Assembly: GCA_018819515.1 (NCBI GenBank)
Contig: JAHJPX010000010.1
Location: forward strand, 9,642 to 73,641
DNA length: 64,000 nt
Direction of reading: 5' to 3'
From: Gammaproteobacteria bacterium
Lineage (GTDB): Bacteria; Pseudomonadota; Gammaproteobacteria; Burkholderiales; Rhodocyclaceae
Shown: positions 1-8,801 of the stretch, piece after piece
Numbering within the stretch: position 1 is the first letter of the stretch
How the letters are laid out: each line of letters starts with the position of its first letter
Translations under genes and position numbers: made by a program
The notes under the pieces: generated by a model
Seen by the model: only the letters and a program-made list of their open reading frames with translations
Databases searched by the model: none
What the model was told of the DNA's origin: nothing

Positions 1-1
1 G

Positions 2-952
2 GAAATCGGCGAGGCCGCCCGGTTGCATGGCGCCGACCTGATCCTCTTCAATCATGAACTGGCTCCCGGCCAGCAACGCAACCTCGAGCGCGACCTCGGC
101 ATGCGCGTGGTTGATCGAAGCAGCCTGATTCTCGATATCTTCGCGCTGCGCGCGAAGAGTCACGAAGGCAAGCTCCAGGTCGAACTGGCACAACTGCAAC
201 ACCTCGCGACCCGGCTGGTACGCGGCTGGACCCACCTCGAACGGCAGAAGGGCGGCATCGGCCTGCGCGGACCCGGCGAGAAGCAACTCGAAACCGATCG
301 CCGGCTGCTGGGCAAGCGGGTCGCTTTTCTCAAGGATCGCCTCAAGCGGCTCGAACGACAGCGCCAGGTACGGCGGCGCGCACGTGTGCGCGGCGAGGTA
401 CTGGCCGTTTCTCTGGTTGGCTATACCAACGCGGGCAAGAGTACGCTGTTCAATGCGCTGACCAAGGGGGGCGCGTACACGGCGGACCAGCTCTTCGCGA
501 CGCTCGATACCACCTCGAGGCGGGTGTTCGTCGAAGGTGTGGGACAGATCGTCGTTTCGGATACGGTTGGCTTCATTCGCGACCTGCCGCATGCATTGGT
601 GGCCTCGTTCCATGCCACGCTGGAGGAAACCGCCGAGGCGGATTTGCTGTTGCATGTGGTCGATTCGGCCAATCCGGATCGCGACCAGCAAATGGCGGCC
701 GTCGAGGCCGTTTTGGAGGAAATCGGCGCGAGTGCGGTGCGACAGGTGGTGGTATGGAACAAGATAGATGCGACGGGGGTGGACCCGGGTGTCGAACATG
801 ACGAGTGTGGTAATATCAAGCGCGTTCGGGTAAGTGCCCGAACGGGTGCCGGCTTGGCCTTGCTGCGTGACTTGCTGGCCGATGTTGCCCGCAGCCACGC
901 CCGCCGGGCGGAGCCGGAAGGCACCCGAAATTCAAATTCGACTATTCATTAA
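2..952 (+). CDS. hflX: GTPase HflX, 5' end outside the window
   Basis: Ribosome-associated GTPase thought to split or rescue stalled 70S ribosomes under stress. The reading frame is open to the window edge, so the true start lies upstream and about 316 residues are visible. The HflX signature GPGEKQLETDRR precedes a coiled-coil linker, then the GTPase domain shows GYTNAGKST (P-loop), DTVGF (G3) and NKID (G4). It heads the hflX-hflK-hflC-DUF2065-hisZ-purA row, all on the + strand with short gaps, an order typical of betaproteobacteria where hfq usually lies just upstream. The identification is secure; only the N-terminus is missing. Confidence 0.97.
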   Translation, partial: EIGEAARLHGADLILFNHELAPGQQRNLERDLGMRVVDRSSLILDIFALRAKSHEGKLQVELAQLQHLATRLVRGWTHLERQKGGIGLRGPGEKQLETDRRLLGKRVAFLKDRLKRLERQRQVRRRARVRGEVLAVSLVGYTNAGKSTLFNALTKGGAYTADQLFATLDTTSRRVFVEGVGQIVVSDTVGFIRDLPHALVASFHATLEETAEADLLLHVVDSANPDRDQQMAAVEAVLEEIGASAVRQVVVWNKIDATGVDPGVEHDECGNIKRVRVSARTGAGLALLRDLLADVARSHARRAEPEGTRNSNSTIH

Positions 953-991
953 TTTCCCGACCCGACAAACGATATGTTCGCAGGCATTCTG

Positions 992-2266
992 ATGTCCCTG
1001 AACGATAACGGCTGGGGCAATAACCCCAACAGTGGCAACAAGGGCGGCAACCAAGGCCCTCCGGACCTGGAAGAGTTATGGCGCGACTTCAATCGCCGGC
1101 TGTCCGCGATGATCGGCCGCAAGCGGCGCGGTGGCAGCGGCGGCGGTGACAACGGCGGCGGTGACAGGATGCCGACGCTGAGTCCTGGCCAGTTCGGTGG
1201 CGGCATTGGCATGCTGGTTGCGGTAGTTGTGGCAGTATGGCTAGGCAGTGGCTTCTATATCGTCGATGCCAGCGAGCGCGGCGTCGTGCTCCAGTTTGGC
1301 AGATTCAACGAGGTCACCGAACCGGGCCTGCGCTGGCGTTTGCCGTGGCCGATCCAGAGTAACGAAGTGGTCAATCTCACCGGTGTGCGCACGGTCGAAG
1401 TCGGCTACCGCGGTTCGGAAAAGAACAAGGTGCCGAAGGAAGCGCTGATGCTGACCGACGACGAGAACATCGTCAGCGTCCAGTTTGCGGTTCAGTACCT
1501 GCTCAAGGACGTTCAGGCCTACCTGTTCAGGAACCGTTACCCGGACGATGCAGTGACCCAGGCCGCCGAAACGGCGATTCGGGAAATCGTCGGCAAGAGC
1601 AAGATGGACTTCGTGCTCTACGAGGGCCGCGACGTGATCGCCGCCAGCACGCAGAAACTGATCCAGGAAATTCTCGATCGCTACGAAACCGGAATTCAGG
1701 TTCGTTCGGTGACCATGCAGAGCACGCAACCGCCCGAGCAGGTGCAGGCGGCATTCGACGACGCGGTCAAGGCGGGCCAGGACAAGGAACGCCAGAAGAA
1801 CGAAGGCCAGGCCTACGCCAACGATGTGATTCCTCGCGCCCAAGGGTCCGCGTCGCGCTTGCAGCAGGAATCGGAAGGTTATCGTGCGCGCATGATTGCT
1901 ACCGCCGAGGGCGACGCGTCGCGCTTCAAGCAGATTCTCGCCGAGTACAACAAGGCGCCAGAAGTGACGCGCCGGCGTCTCTACCTTGAGACCATCCAGA
2001 ACGTCTATGCCAATACCAGCAAGATAATGGTCGATGCCAAGAGCAGCGGCAACCTGCTCTACCTGCCGCTCGACAAACTGATGCAGGCTGCGGCTGCGCC
2101 CGCGGTATCGGCGACGGAGGCTGCCGCTGGATACGGTGCAGCACAATCTCCGATCCCGACGTCCAATGACGTGCCAGCCCAGACGGAAAGGGTGCCTGTG
2201 ATCAATAGCAGCGGTGACTATCGGTCACGTTCTTCGCTCAATTCTCGCGACCGGGGAGATCGCTGA
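992..2266 (+). CDS. hflK: FtsH protease modulator HflK
   Basis: Membrane SPFH/band-7 protein that forms a complex with HflC around the FtsH protease and modulates its degradation of membrane proteins. The 424-residue product starts with a Gly/Asn-rich cytoplasmic tail containing PPDLEELWRDFNRRL, has one membrane segment at about residues 70-92, then an SPFH domain and a coiled-coil region. I chose ATG 992 (MSLNDNGWG) over ATG 974 because HflK proteins normally begin MSLND. The gene ends one base before hflC, so the two are translationally linked. Confidence 0.95.
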   Translation: MSLNDNGWGNNPNSGNKGGNQGPPDLEELWRDFNRRLSAMIGRKRRGGSGGGDNGGGDRMPTLSPGQFGGGIGMLVAVVVAVWLGSGFYIVDASERGVVLQFGRFNEVTEPGLRWRLPWPIQSNEVVNLTGVRTVEVGYRGSEKNKVPKEALMLTDDENIVSVQFAVQYLLKDVQAYLFRNRYPDDAVTQAAETAIREIVGKSKMDFVLYEGRDVIAASTQKLIQEILDRYETGIQVRSVTMQSTQPPEQVQAAFDDAVKAGQDKERQKNEGQAYANDVIPRAQGSASRLQQESEGYRARMIATAEGDASRFKQILAEYNKAPEVTRRRLYLETIQNVYANTSKIMVDAKSSGNLLYLPLDKLMQAAAAPAVSATEAAAGYGAAQSPIPTSNDVPAQTERVPVINSSGDYRSRSSLNSRDRGDR

Positions 2267-2267
2267 C

Positions 2268-3146
2268 ATGGCCAAGAACCTGCCTTTCGTCGGTGCACTG
2301 ATTTTCGGCCTGCTGGTTGTTGCCAGCATGAGCCTGTTTACCGTCGATCAGCGCCAGCATGCGCTCCTCTTCCAGTTGGGCGAAATCAAGGAGGTCATCC
2401 GGGAACCCGGCCTCAATTTCAAGTGGCCGCTGATCCAGAACGTCCGTTTCTTCGATCGCCGCATCCTGACGCTGGAGCCCGTCGATCCAGAGCGCTTCCT
2501 GACGGCCGAGAAGAAGCCCGTTCTGGTCGACTCCTTCGTTAAATGGCGTATCGACGACGTAGCCAAGTACTACATCTCCGTGGGTGGCGACGAAACCATC
2601 GCCAAGACCCGCATGGCGCAGACCGTGAACTCGGGGTTGCGCGAGGAGTTCGGTCGGAGAACGGTGCACGATGTGGTGTCCGGCGCGCGCGACAAGATCA
2701 TGGCTGATGTCCAGAAGAAGGCCGATGCCGATATGCGCAACATCGGCGTCGAGATCATCGATGTGCGACTGAAGCGGGTGGACTTGCCGGCCGAAGTTTC
2801 GGAGGCCGTCTATCGCCGCATGGAAACGGAGCGCAAGCGCGTGGCAAACGAGCTGCGCTCGACCGGTGCCGCCGAGGCGGAAAAGATCAAGGCCGATGCC
2901 GATCGTCAGCGCGAGGTCATTGTTGCCGAGGCGTATCGCGAGGCACAGAAGATCAAGGGCGATGGCGATGCCAAGGCCGCTTCCATCTACGGCCGCGCGT
3001 TCAGCCAGAATCCCGAGTTCTACGCTTTCTATCGCAGCCTTGAAGCCTATCGCGGCGCGTTCCGCAGCAAGAGTGACGTGCTGGTTCTGGAACCGAATTC
3101 CGACTTCTTCAAATACTTGAATAACGCCGGTCACGGCGGCAAGTAA
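2268..3146 (+). CDS. hflC: FtsH protease modulator HflC
   Basis: Partner of HflK in the periplasm-facing SPFH complex that regulates FtsH. The product has 292 residues: an N-terminal membrane anchor (about residues 5-25), a band-7 domain, and an Ala/Glu/Lys-rich coiled coil with repeated EAEKIKADADRQ-like segments. ATG 2268 follows the hflK stop by one base and has a GGGGAGA ribosome-binding site at 2252-2260. A longer open frame from 2214 exists but would overlap hflK and add a non-family leader. Confidence 0.96.
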   Translation: MAKNLPFVGALIFGLLVVASMSLFTVDQRQHALLFQLGEIKEVIREPGLNFKWPLIQNVRFFDRRILTLEPVDPERFLTAEKKPVLVDSFVKWRIDDVAKYYISVGGDETIAKTRMAQTVNSGLREEFGRRTVHDVVSGARDKIMADVQKKADADMRNIGVEIIDVRLKRVDLPAEVSEAVYRRMETERKRVANELRSTGAAEAEKIKADADRQREVIVAEAYREAQKIKGDGDAKAASIYGRAFSQNPEFYAFYRSLEAYRGAFRSKSDVLVLEPNSDFFKYLNNAGHGGK

Positions 3147-3162
3147 GGAAGGCGGTTCGAGC

Positions 3163-3348
3163 ATGGCGTCGTCGTTGCTGCTTGCATTCGCCCTCATGCT
3201 GGTGCTCGAAGGGGTATTGCCTTTTGCCGCGCCGCGTACCTGGCGTGAGACTTTCCGCCGCGTGACGGAACTCAATGACGGACAGATTCGCTTCATCGGC
3301 CTGACGTCGATGCTGATCGGGCTCGGCCTCATCGCGGTGCTTTATTGA
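3163..3348 (+). CDS. DUF2065 family small membrane protein
   Basis: A 61-residue inner-membrane protein of the DUF2065 (YjeT-like) family, with two hydrophobic segments at about residues 3-20 and 44-60 joined by a basic loop (PRTWRETFRRV). The family sits between hflC and hisZ or purA in many proteobacteria; its role is unknown, but location suggests a link to the HflKC complex. Its stop overlaps the start of hisZ as TGATG, so it is part of the same operon. Confidence 0.9.
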   Translation: MASSLLLAFALMLVLEGVLPFAAPRTWRETFRRVTELNDGQIRFIGLTSMLIGLGLIAVLY

Positions 3349-4505
3349 TGCGTCGCTGGCTCCTTCCCGAAGGCATCGAGGATCTGCTGCCGGACGAGGC
3401 CCGTTACGTCGAGGCTTTGCGCCGGTGCCTGCTCAACGAGTTTGCGCGGCATGGTTACCAGTTGGTCGTGCCGCCATTGCTCGAGTATGTCGAGTCGCTG
3501 CTGACCGGCAGCGGTCGTGACCTCGACTTGCGTACCTTCAAACTGGTCGATCAGCTGTCCGGCCGGACCATGGGCGTACGTGCCGACATGACGCCGCAGG
3601 TGGCTCGCATTGACGCGCACTTGCTCGACCGCGGTGGCGTGACGCGCCTGTGCTACTGCGGCAGCGTGCTGCATACACGCCCGGCGGGGCTGGTTAGTTC
3701 GCGGGAGCCGCTGCAAATCGGCGCCGAACTGTACGGCCACGCGGCCTCCGAGGCCGACAGCGAGATCGTGCGCCTGTTGGCGCGCGCGCTGGAACTGGCA
3801 CGGATTGCCACGACCCGGATCGACCTCGGACACGTCGGCATCTTTCGCGCACTATTGACCGGCAGCGGACTTTCCGGCGATACCGAGGAAGAGATCTTTG
3901 CGGTATTGCAAGCGAAGGATGTTCCCGCGCTGAATGAACTGACCGCGAAGCTGACCGAGCCGGTCCGCGCCGGCCTTTCCGCCTTGACCGAACTGTATGG
4001 CGGGGCGGAGGTGCTGGATGAGGCTGCGCGCCGATTGCCGGCGACGCCGGAGATCGCTAGCGCGCTGGATACCCTGCGCTGCCTGGCCCGTGATCTGGAC
4101 GATCTGCCGATCGGTTTCGATCTCTCGGACTTGCGGGGTTACCACTATCACAATGGCGTTGTATTCGCGGCCTATTGCCAGGGGTCGCCGGGCGCCATAG
4201 CGCTCGGCGGACGCTACGACGGCGTGGGCGAGGCCTTCGGTCGCGGGCGGCCGGCGACGGGTTTTTCAATCGATTTGCGCGATCTGGCGCGAATTGCTCC
4301 GCAACCGGAAGTGGTGGGCGCGATACTCGCGCCGTGGCCGGAGGACGCCGTGCTACACGAGGAAATCGAACGCCTGCGCGGCCGAGGGGATACGGTTGTG
4401 CTGGCGTTGCCAGGCCACGAAGGCCATTGGCGGGAGGCGGGCTGCGACCGGCAACTGACCCGGCGCGGCACCGAATGGATCATCGAACCTTTGAAGGAAG
4501 AATAA
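3348..4505 (+). CDS. hisZ: ATP phosphoribosyltransferase regulatory subunit HisZ
   Basis: HisZ is the catalytically inactive HisS paralogue that combines with short-form HisG to make active, histidine-regulated ATP phosphoribosyltransferase, the first step of histidine synthesis. The 385-residue protein shows the class II synthetase-like fold: RRWLLPEGIEDLLP near the start, a motif-2-like stretch around REPLQIGAELYGH and the C-terminal ALGGRYDGV. It lacks the anticodon-binding domain of true HisS. ATG 3348 overlaps the preceding stop by one base. The presence of HisZ implies that a short HisG is encoded elsewhere. Confidence 0.95.
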   Translation: MRRWLLPEGIEDLLPDEARYVEALRRCLLNEFARHGYQLVVPPLLEYVESLLTGSGRDLDLRTFKLVDQLSGRTMGVRADMTPQVARIDAHLLDRGGVTRLCYCGSVLHTRPAGLVSSREPLQIGAELYGHAASEADSEIVRLLARALELARIATTRIDLGHVGIFRALLTGSGLSGDTEEEIFAVLQAKDVPALNELTAKLTEPVRAGLSALTELYGGAEVLDEAARRLPATPEIASALDTLRCLARDLDDLPIGFDLSDLRGYHYHNGVVFAAYCQGSPGAIALGGRYDGVGEAFGRGRPATGFSIDLRDLARIAPQPEVVGAILAPWPEDAVLHEEIERLRGRGDTVVLALPGHEGHWREAGCDRQLTRRGTEWIIEPLKEE

Positions 4506-4507
4506 GC

Positions 4508-5818
4508 ATGGCCAAGAATGTCGTGGTGATCGGCACCCAGTGGGGCGACGAGGGGAAGGGCAAGGTCGTCGACTGGCTGACCGATCATGCCCAGGCGGTC
4601 GTTCGTTATCAGGGAGGCCACAACGCGGGCCACACGCTGGTGATCGGCGGCCACAAGACCGTGCTACATCTGGTGCCCTCAGGCATCCTGCGCGAAGGTG
4701 TCACCTGCTACATCGGCAACGGCGTGGTGTTGTCGCCCGACGCGCTGGTCAAGGAACTTGACGAGCTCGAGGCGGCGGGCGTGATTGCCGACGCGCGCCT
4801 GAGAATTTCCGAAGCCTGCCCGCTGATCCTGGCCTACCATCAGGCGCTGGACATGGCTCGTGAGGCCGCCAAGGGCGCCAAGAAGATCGGTACCACCGGG
4901 CGCGGCATCGGTCCGGCCTACGAAGACAAGGTGGCCCGGCGCGGCCTGCGCGTGCAGGATCTGCTGCGGCCGAAGCGCTTCGCCGAGAAACTTGCCGAGG
5001 TGCTCGACTATCACAACTTCGTATTGAAAAACTATCTCGGCGCCGAAGCCGTCGATTTCCAGATGGTCCTCGACGGCGCCATGGCACTGGCGCCGCGCCT
5101 GACCAGGATGATTGCCGACGTGCCGCGCTCGCTTTACGACGCGCACAAGGGTGGCGCCAACATCCTGTTCGAGGGTGCTCAGGGGACGCTGCTCGACATC
5201 GATCACGGCACCTATCCGTATGTCACCTCGTCGAACTGCGTCGCCGGCGGCGCTTCGGCGGGCGCCGGCGTCGGCCCCGGCATGCTGCACTACGTGCTCG
5301 GCATCACCAAGGCCTACACCACGCGCGTCGGCAGCGGACCGTTCCCGACCGAACTCTACGACGCGCTCGAGAAGCAGGATCCGGTCGGCAAGCACATGGC
5401 CACCAAGGGTCAGGAATTCGGTGCCACCACCGGTCGTGCCCGTCGTTGCGGCTGGTTCGACGCCGCCGCACTGAAGCGTTCGATCCAGATCAACGGCGTT
5501 TCCGGACTCTGCGTGACCAAGCTCGATGTCCTCGACGGCCTCGAAGAAATGAAGATCTGCACCGGCTATAAACTCGACGGCCAGTTCACCGACATCCTGC
5601 CGGTCGGCGCCGATGACCTCGAACGTTGCGAACCGGTGTACGAGTCGATGCCGGGCTGGTCCGACAGCACCGTCGGCATCAAGACCTTCGAGGGTCTGCC
5701 GAAGGCGGCGCAGAACTACATCAGGCGCATGGAAGCGCTGTGCGAGGTTCCGGTCGACATGATCTCCACCGGGCCGGATCGCGAAGAGACCATCGTCCTC
5801 CGTCACCCATTCAAGTAG
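4508..5818 (+). CDS. purA: Adenylosuccinate synthetase
   Basis: Joins IMP and aspartate using GTP, the first committed step to AMP. The 436 residues match the family length. Visible motifs are GTQWGDEGKGKVVD (P-loop and catalytic Asp), GGHNAGHTL with the catalytic His, TTGRGIGPAYEDK, and TTGRARRCGWFD at the IMP site. ATG 4508 lies two bases after the hisZ stop, with GGAAG just upstream. Last gene of the hfl-hisZ-purA operon; the 49 bases to the next convergent gene contain one palindromic repeat copy that may serve as the shared 3' end. Confidence 0.97.
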   Translation: MAKNVVVIGTQWGDEGKGKVVDWLTDHAQAVVRYQGGHNAGHTLVIGGHKTVLHLVPSGILREGVTCYIGNGVVLSPDALVKELDELEAAGVIADARLRISEACPLILAYHQALDMAREAAKGAKKIGTTGRGIGPAYEDKVARRGLRVQDLLRPKRFAEKLAEVLDYHNFVLKNYLGAEAVDFQMVLDGAMALAPRLTRMIADVPRSLYDAHKGGANILFEGAQGTLLDIDHGTYPYVTSSNCVAGGASAGAGVGPGMLHYVLGITKAYTTRVGSGPFPTELYDALEKQDPVGKHMATKGQEFGATTGRARRCGWFDAAALKRSIQINGVSGLCVTKLDVLDGLEEMKICTGYKLDGQFTDILPVGADDLERCEPVYESMPGWSDSTVGIKTFEGLPKAAQNYIRRMEALCEVPVDMISTGPDREETIVLRHPFK

Positions 5819-5842
5819 CCGGACGCCGTGGTGGCGTCATTC

Positions 5843-5868
5843 GGCGTACCGCCACGGCTGACTTTTCC
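5843..5868 (-). repeat. Palindromic repeat core, copy 1
   Basis: On the minus strand it reads GAAAAGTCAGCC followed by GTGGCG-gta-CGCC. It begins at the stop codon of the enoyl-CoA hydratase gene (the final base of the stop-codon region is shared) and lies between two convergent genes, a usual place for REP-like elements. Confidence 0.85.
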
Positions 5869-6644
5869 TAGCGGTTCCTGAAGGCCGGCTTTCGTTTCTC
5901 GACGAAGGCCGACATGCCTTCCTTCTGGTCGTCCAGCGCGAAGGCGGCGTGGAAGACACGTCGCTCGAACAGCAGGCCTTCGGCGAGCGATGACTCGAAG
6001 GCGCGGTTGAGCGACTCTTTGATCATCATCACTACCGGCAGCGAATAGCCGGCAATCGTTTCGGCCGCGGCGATCGTTTCGTCGAGCAGCTTGTCCGCAG
6101 CAATCACGCGCGCTACCAAGCCGGACCGTTCGGCTTCCTCGGCGTCCATCATGCGCGCCGTCAGGCACAGGTCCATCGCCTTCGCCTTGCCGACGGCGCG
6201 CGGCAGGCGCTGCGTGCCGCCGGCGCCGGGCAGGATGCCGAGCTTGATTTCCGGCTGGCCGAACTTCGCGCTGTCGGCCGCGAAGATCATGTCGCAGCTC
6301 ATCGCCAGTTCGCAGCCGCCGCCCAAGGCATAGCCGGCAACTGCGGCGATGACGGGCTTGCGGCAGGTCTTGACGCGCTCCCAGTTGCGCGTGATGTAGT
6401 CATCCCGGTAGGTCTTCATGTAGTCGAAGTCCTTCATCGCCGCGATGTCGGCGCCTGCGGCGAAGGCCTTCGCGGAGCCAGTGATGACGATGCAGCCAAT
6501 GGCGTCGTCGGTCTCGAAGACGTCGAGTGCCTGGCCGAGTTCGTCGACCAGCGCATCGCATAGCGCATTGAGTTGCTGGGGGCGGTTGAGGGTGATCAGG
6601 CCGACCCGACCCCGGGTCTCGGTAATGATAAAGTCATAGCTCAT
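5868..6644 (-). CDS. Enoyl-CoA hydratase/isomerase family protein
   Basis: Crotonase-fold protein that probably hydrates enoyl-CoA esters in fatty acid or polyhydroxyalkanoate-linked beta-oxidation. It has 258 residues, the usual length. The oxyanion-hole segment AFAAGADIAAM, the catalytic Glu in ALGGGCELAMSCD and the second Glu in GQPEIKLGILPGAGGTQRLPR-type sequence are all present, which favours a true hydratase (EC 4.2.1.17). ATG 6644 (MSYDFI) was preferred to the longer frame from 6686, because family members start here and AGGAACCGGA precedes it. Transcribed convergently to purA and divergently from the chemoreceptor gene. Confidence 0.92.
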   Translation of the reverse strand: MSYDFIITETRGRVGLITLNRPQQLNALCDALVDELGQALDVFETDDAIGCIVITGSAKAFAAGADIAAMKDFDYMKTYRDDYITRNWERVKTCRKPVIAAVAGYALGGGCELAMSCDMIFAADSAKFGQPEIKLGILPGAGGTQRLPRAVGKAKAMDLCLTARMMDAEEAERSGLVARVIAADKLLDETIAAAETIAGYSLPVVMMIKESLNRAFESSLAEGLLFERRVFHAAFALDDQKEGMSAFVEKRKPAFRNR

Positions 6645-6733
6645 GGCGATTCCGGTTCCTGTGGCGTTGTAAATAGTTCGCTGCACAGTCTATTATCGAT
6701 GAAGGGGGCGGCAAATGTCGAAAGGGGAGGGAT

Positions 6734-8794
6734 ATGCTCAAATTTCTCGATAACTTGAATATTCGCAACAAGATCTGGGCGATGATCCTGTTGTTCATTG
6801 GTGCCTTGCTGGTCGGTACCATGATCGATGCGATGACCGTGCGCAAGACGCTTCAGGACGAGAAGCAGCTCAAGACCCGGCATCTCGTTGAAACGGCATA
6901 CGGTGTGCTGACACATTTCCATGATTTGCAGAAATCGGGAGCGCTCAGCGAGTCCGCAGCGCAGAGCCAGGCGGCATCGGCGGTCAAAGCCCTGCGCTAC
7001 GAAGGCAAGGAGTACTTCTGGATCAACGACCTTGGCCGGCCGTTCCCGAAGATGGTCATGCACCCGACGGTGCCTGCTTTGGACGGACAGGTGCTGAATG
7101 CCGACAAGTTCAATTGCGCCACCAGCATGACGTTCGGCAGCTCCGGCGAAGCGGTTGCCACCGATGGCAAGAAGAACCTGTTCGTCGCCTTCGTCGACGT
7201 GGCCGACAAGAGCGGCGAGGGCTTTGTCACTTACAACTGGCCGAAGCCCAAAGAAGGCGGCGGCGTGACCACAGAACTTTTCCCCAAGCTTTCCTACATC
7301 AAGAAGTTCGAGCCATGGGGCTGGTTGATCGGTTCCGGCATCTACATCGACGACATTGACGCCGCCGTTCAGGAACGGACGTTTCATTCACTGGGGTTGG
7401 TGGCGGCGGTGGCCGTCGCCTTGCTCGCGCTGGCGGCGCTGCTGGCGGGCAGCATTTCGCGGTCGCTGGATGGTGCGGCCGGCGCGCTCGGCGATATCGC
7501 CGACAAGAATGGCGACCTGACCAGCCGCCTGCCCGAACGGGGCGGTCGTGAGATAGCGACTTTGGCCAAGGCTTTCAACCATTTCGTGGCCAAGATCCAG
7601 CAGGCGATGCTCAAGGTGCTCGAGTCTACACACCAGTTGAGCTCGGCGTCGTCGCGGCTGTCGGCGGTGGCGGAACAGACGCGCGTCAGCGTGCTCAGCC
7701 AGGACCGCGAGACGATCGCGATGACGGAGACAGTCAGGGGGATGCTCGCCAGCGTGCAGCACGTGGCGACAAGCGCGGGCAAAGCCGTTGCGGCCGCCGG
7801 GCAGGCCGACGAGGAGGCCAAACTCGGTCTCAACGTGGTCAAGTCCACGATCGATTCGATCCACTCGGTGGCGCAGGAATTCGCCAAGGCCGCCGAAGTG
7901 ATTGGCGAACTCGAGGACGACAGCCGCAACATCGGCACCATCCTGGATACGATCAAGGGCATCGCCGACCAGACCAACCTGCTGGCGCTCAATGCCGCCA
8001 TCGAGGCGGCCCGGGCCGGCGAGCAGGGCCGCGGCTTTGCTGTCGTTGCCGACGAGGTGCGCAAGCTGGCGCAGAGTACGCAGGAGGCCACGTCGCGCAT
8101 TCAGGACATGATCTCGCGCTTGCAGACGAAGGCCGTAGCGGCGGTCGGTGTAATGAAGGAAGGCAGCTCGCGAGTCGATGCCAGCGTGGGCCAGGCTGGC
8201 CGGGCCGGCGAGTCGCTGGAGAAGATCACCCAGGCGGTGGCGAGCATTCGCACCATGAACAACGAGATCGCCGAGACGGCGGCGGCAGAGGCCCGTGCAA
8301 CCGAAGGCATCAACGGCAGCGTCGATACCATCAGCCGCATGGCGAAGGAAACAGGTGACGGTGTGCGCGACACCGACAGCTCGGTCGCCGATCTGGCGAA
8401 GCTGCTGGTCGAGTTGCAGGGGCTGGTCGGCCAGTTCAAGCTGGGCGACGGCAAACTCGATCTGTCGGCGGCCAAAATTGCCCACCTCAACTGGAAGACG
8501 CGTCTGCGTTCCTTCCTCGACGGTGAGGCAACGCTCACCGAGGCCGAAGCGGTGTCGCACACGGAATGCGCCTTCGGCAAGTGGTACTACGGCGAGGGAT
8601 TGAAGGAATTCGGCCATATCCAGGAACTGACGGAAGTCGAGGAGCCACATGCCAAGATACACCGGACCATCAGGGAGGTTATCGCTGCGCGTAATGCAGG
8701 CGACATGGCAACGGCGGAAAAGCTCTACGCCGACGTCGACAGACTTTCCCGGCGCATCGTCTCGCTGCTGGACATGGCCGAGGTGAAGGCCTAG
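6734..8794 (+). CDS. Methyl-accepting chemotaxis protein with Cache and CZB domains
   Basis: Transmembrane chemoreceptor of 686 residues. Order: membrane segment (about residues 12-32), periplasmic single-Cache domain (about 35-210, with YFWINDLGRPFPKMVMHP), second membrane segment (about 218-240), HAMP, a signalling hairpin with tip ADQTNLLALNAAIEAARAGE, and a C-terminal chemoreceptor zinc-binding domain (about 575-680). The CZB domain keeps the His/Cys ligands: HLNWKTRLRSFL, HTECAFGKWYYGEG and EEPHAKIH. CZB domains sense zinc or hypochlorite. No CheR-tethering pentapeptide is seen. A second CZB protein lies at 45180. No chemotaxis genes are adjacent, so it is an orphan receptor. Confidence 0.95.
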   Translation: MLKFLDNLNIRNKIWAMILLFIGALLVGTMIDAMTVRKTLQDEKQLKTRHLVETAYGVLTHFHDLQKSGALSESAAQSQAASAVKALRYEGKEYFWINDLGRPFPKMVMHPTVPALDGQVLNADKFNCATSMTFGSSGEAVATDGKKNLFVAFVDVADKSGEGFVTYNWPKPKEGGGVTTELFPKLSYIKKFEPWGWLIGSGIYIDDIDAAVQERTFHSLGLVAAVAVALLALAALLAGSISRSLDGAAGALGDIADKNGDLTSRLPERGGREIATLAKAFNHFVAKIQQAMLKVLESTHQLSSASSRLSAVAEQTRVSVLSQDRETIAMTETVRGMLASVQHVATSAGKAVAAAGQADEEAKLGLNVVKSTIDSIHSVAQEFAKAAEVIGELEDDSRNIGTILDTIKGIADQTNLLALNAAIEAARAGEQGRGFAVVADEVRKLAQSTQEATSRIQDMISRLQTKAVAAVGVMKEGSSRVDASVGQAGRAGESLEKITQAVASIRTMNNEIAETAAAEARATEGINGSVDTISRMAKETGDGVRDTDSSVADLAKLLVELQGLVGQFKLGDGKLDLSAAKIAHLNWKTRLRSFLDGEATLTEAEAVSHTECAFGKWYYGEGLKEFGHIQELTEVEEPHAKIHRTIREVIAARNAGDMATAEKLYADVDRLSRRIVSLLDMAEVKA

Positions 8795-8801
8795 CCTGTC
8801 C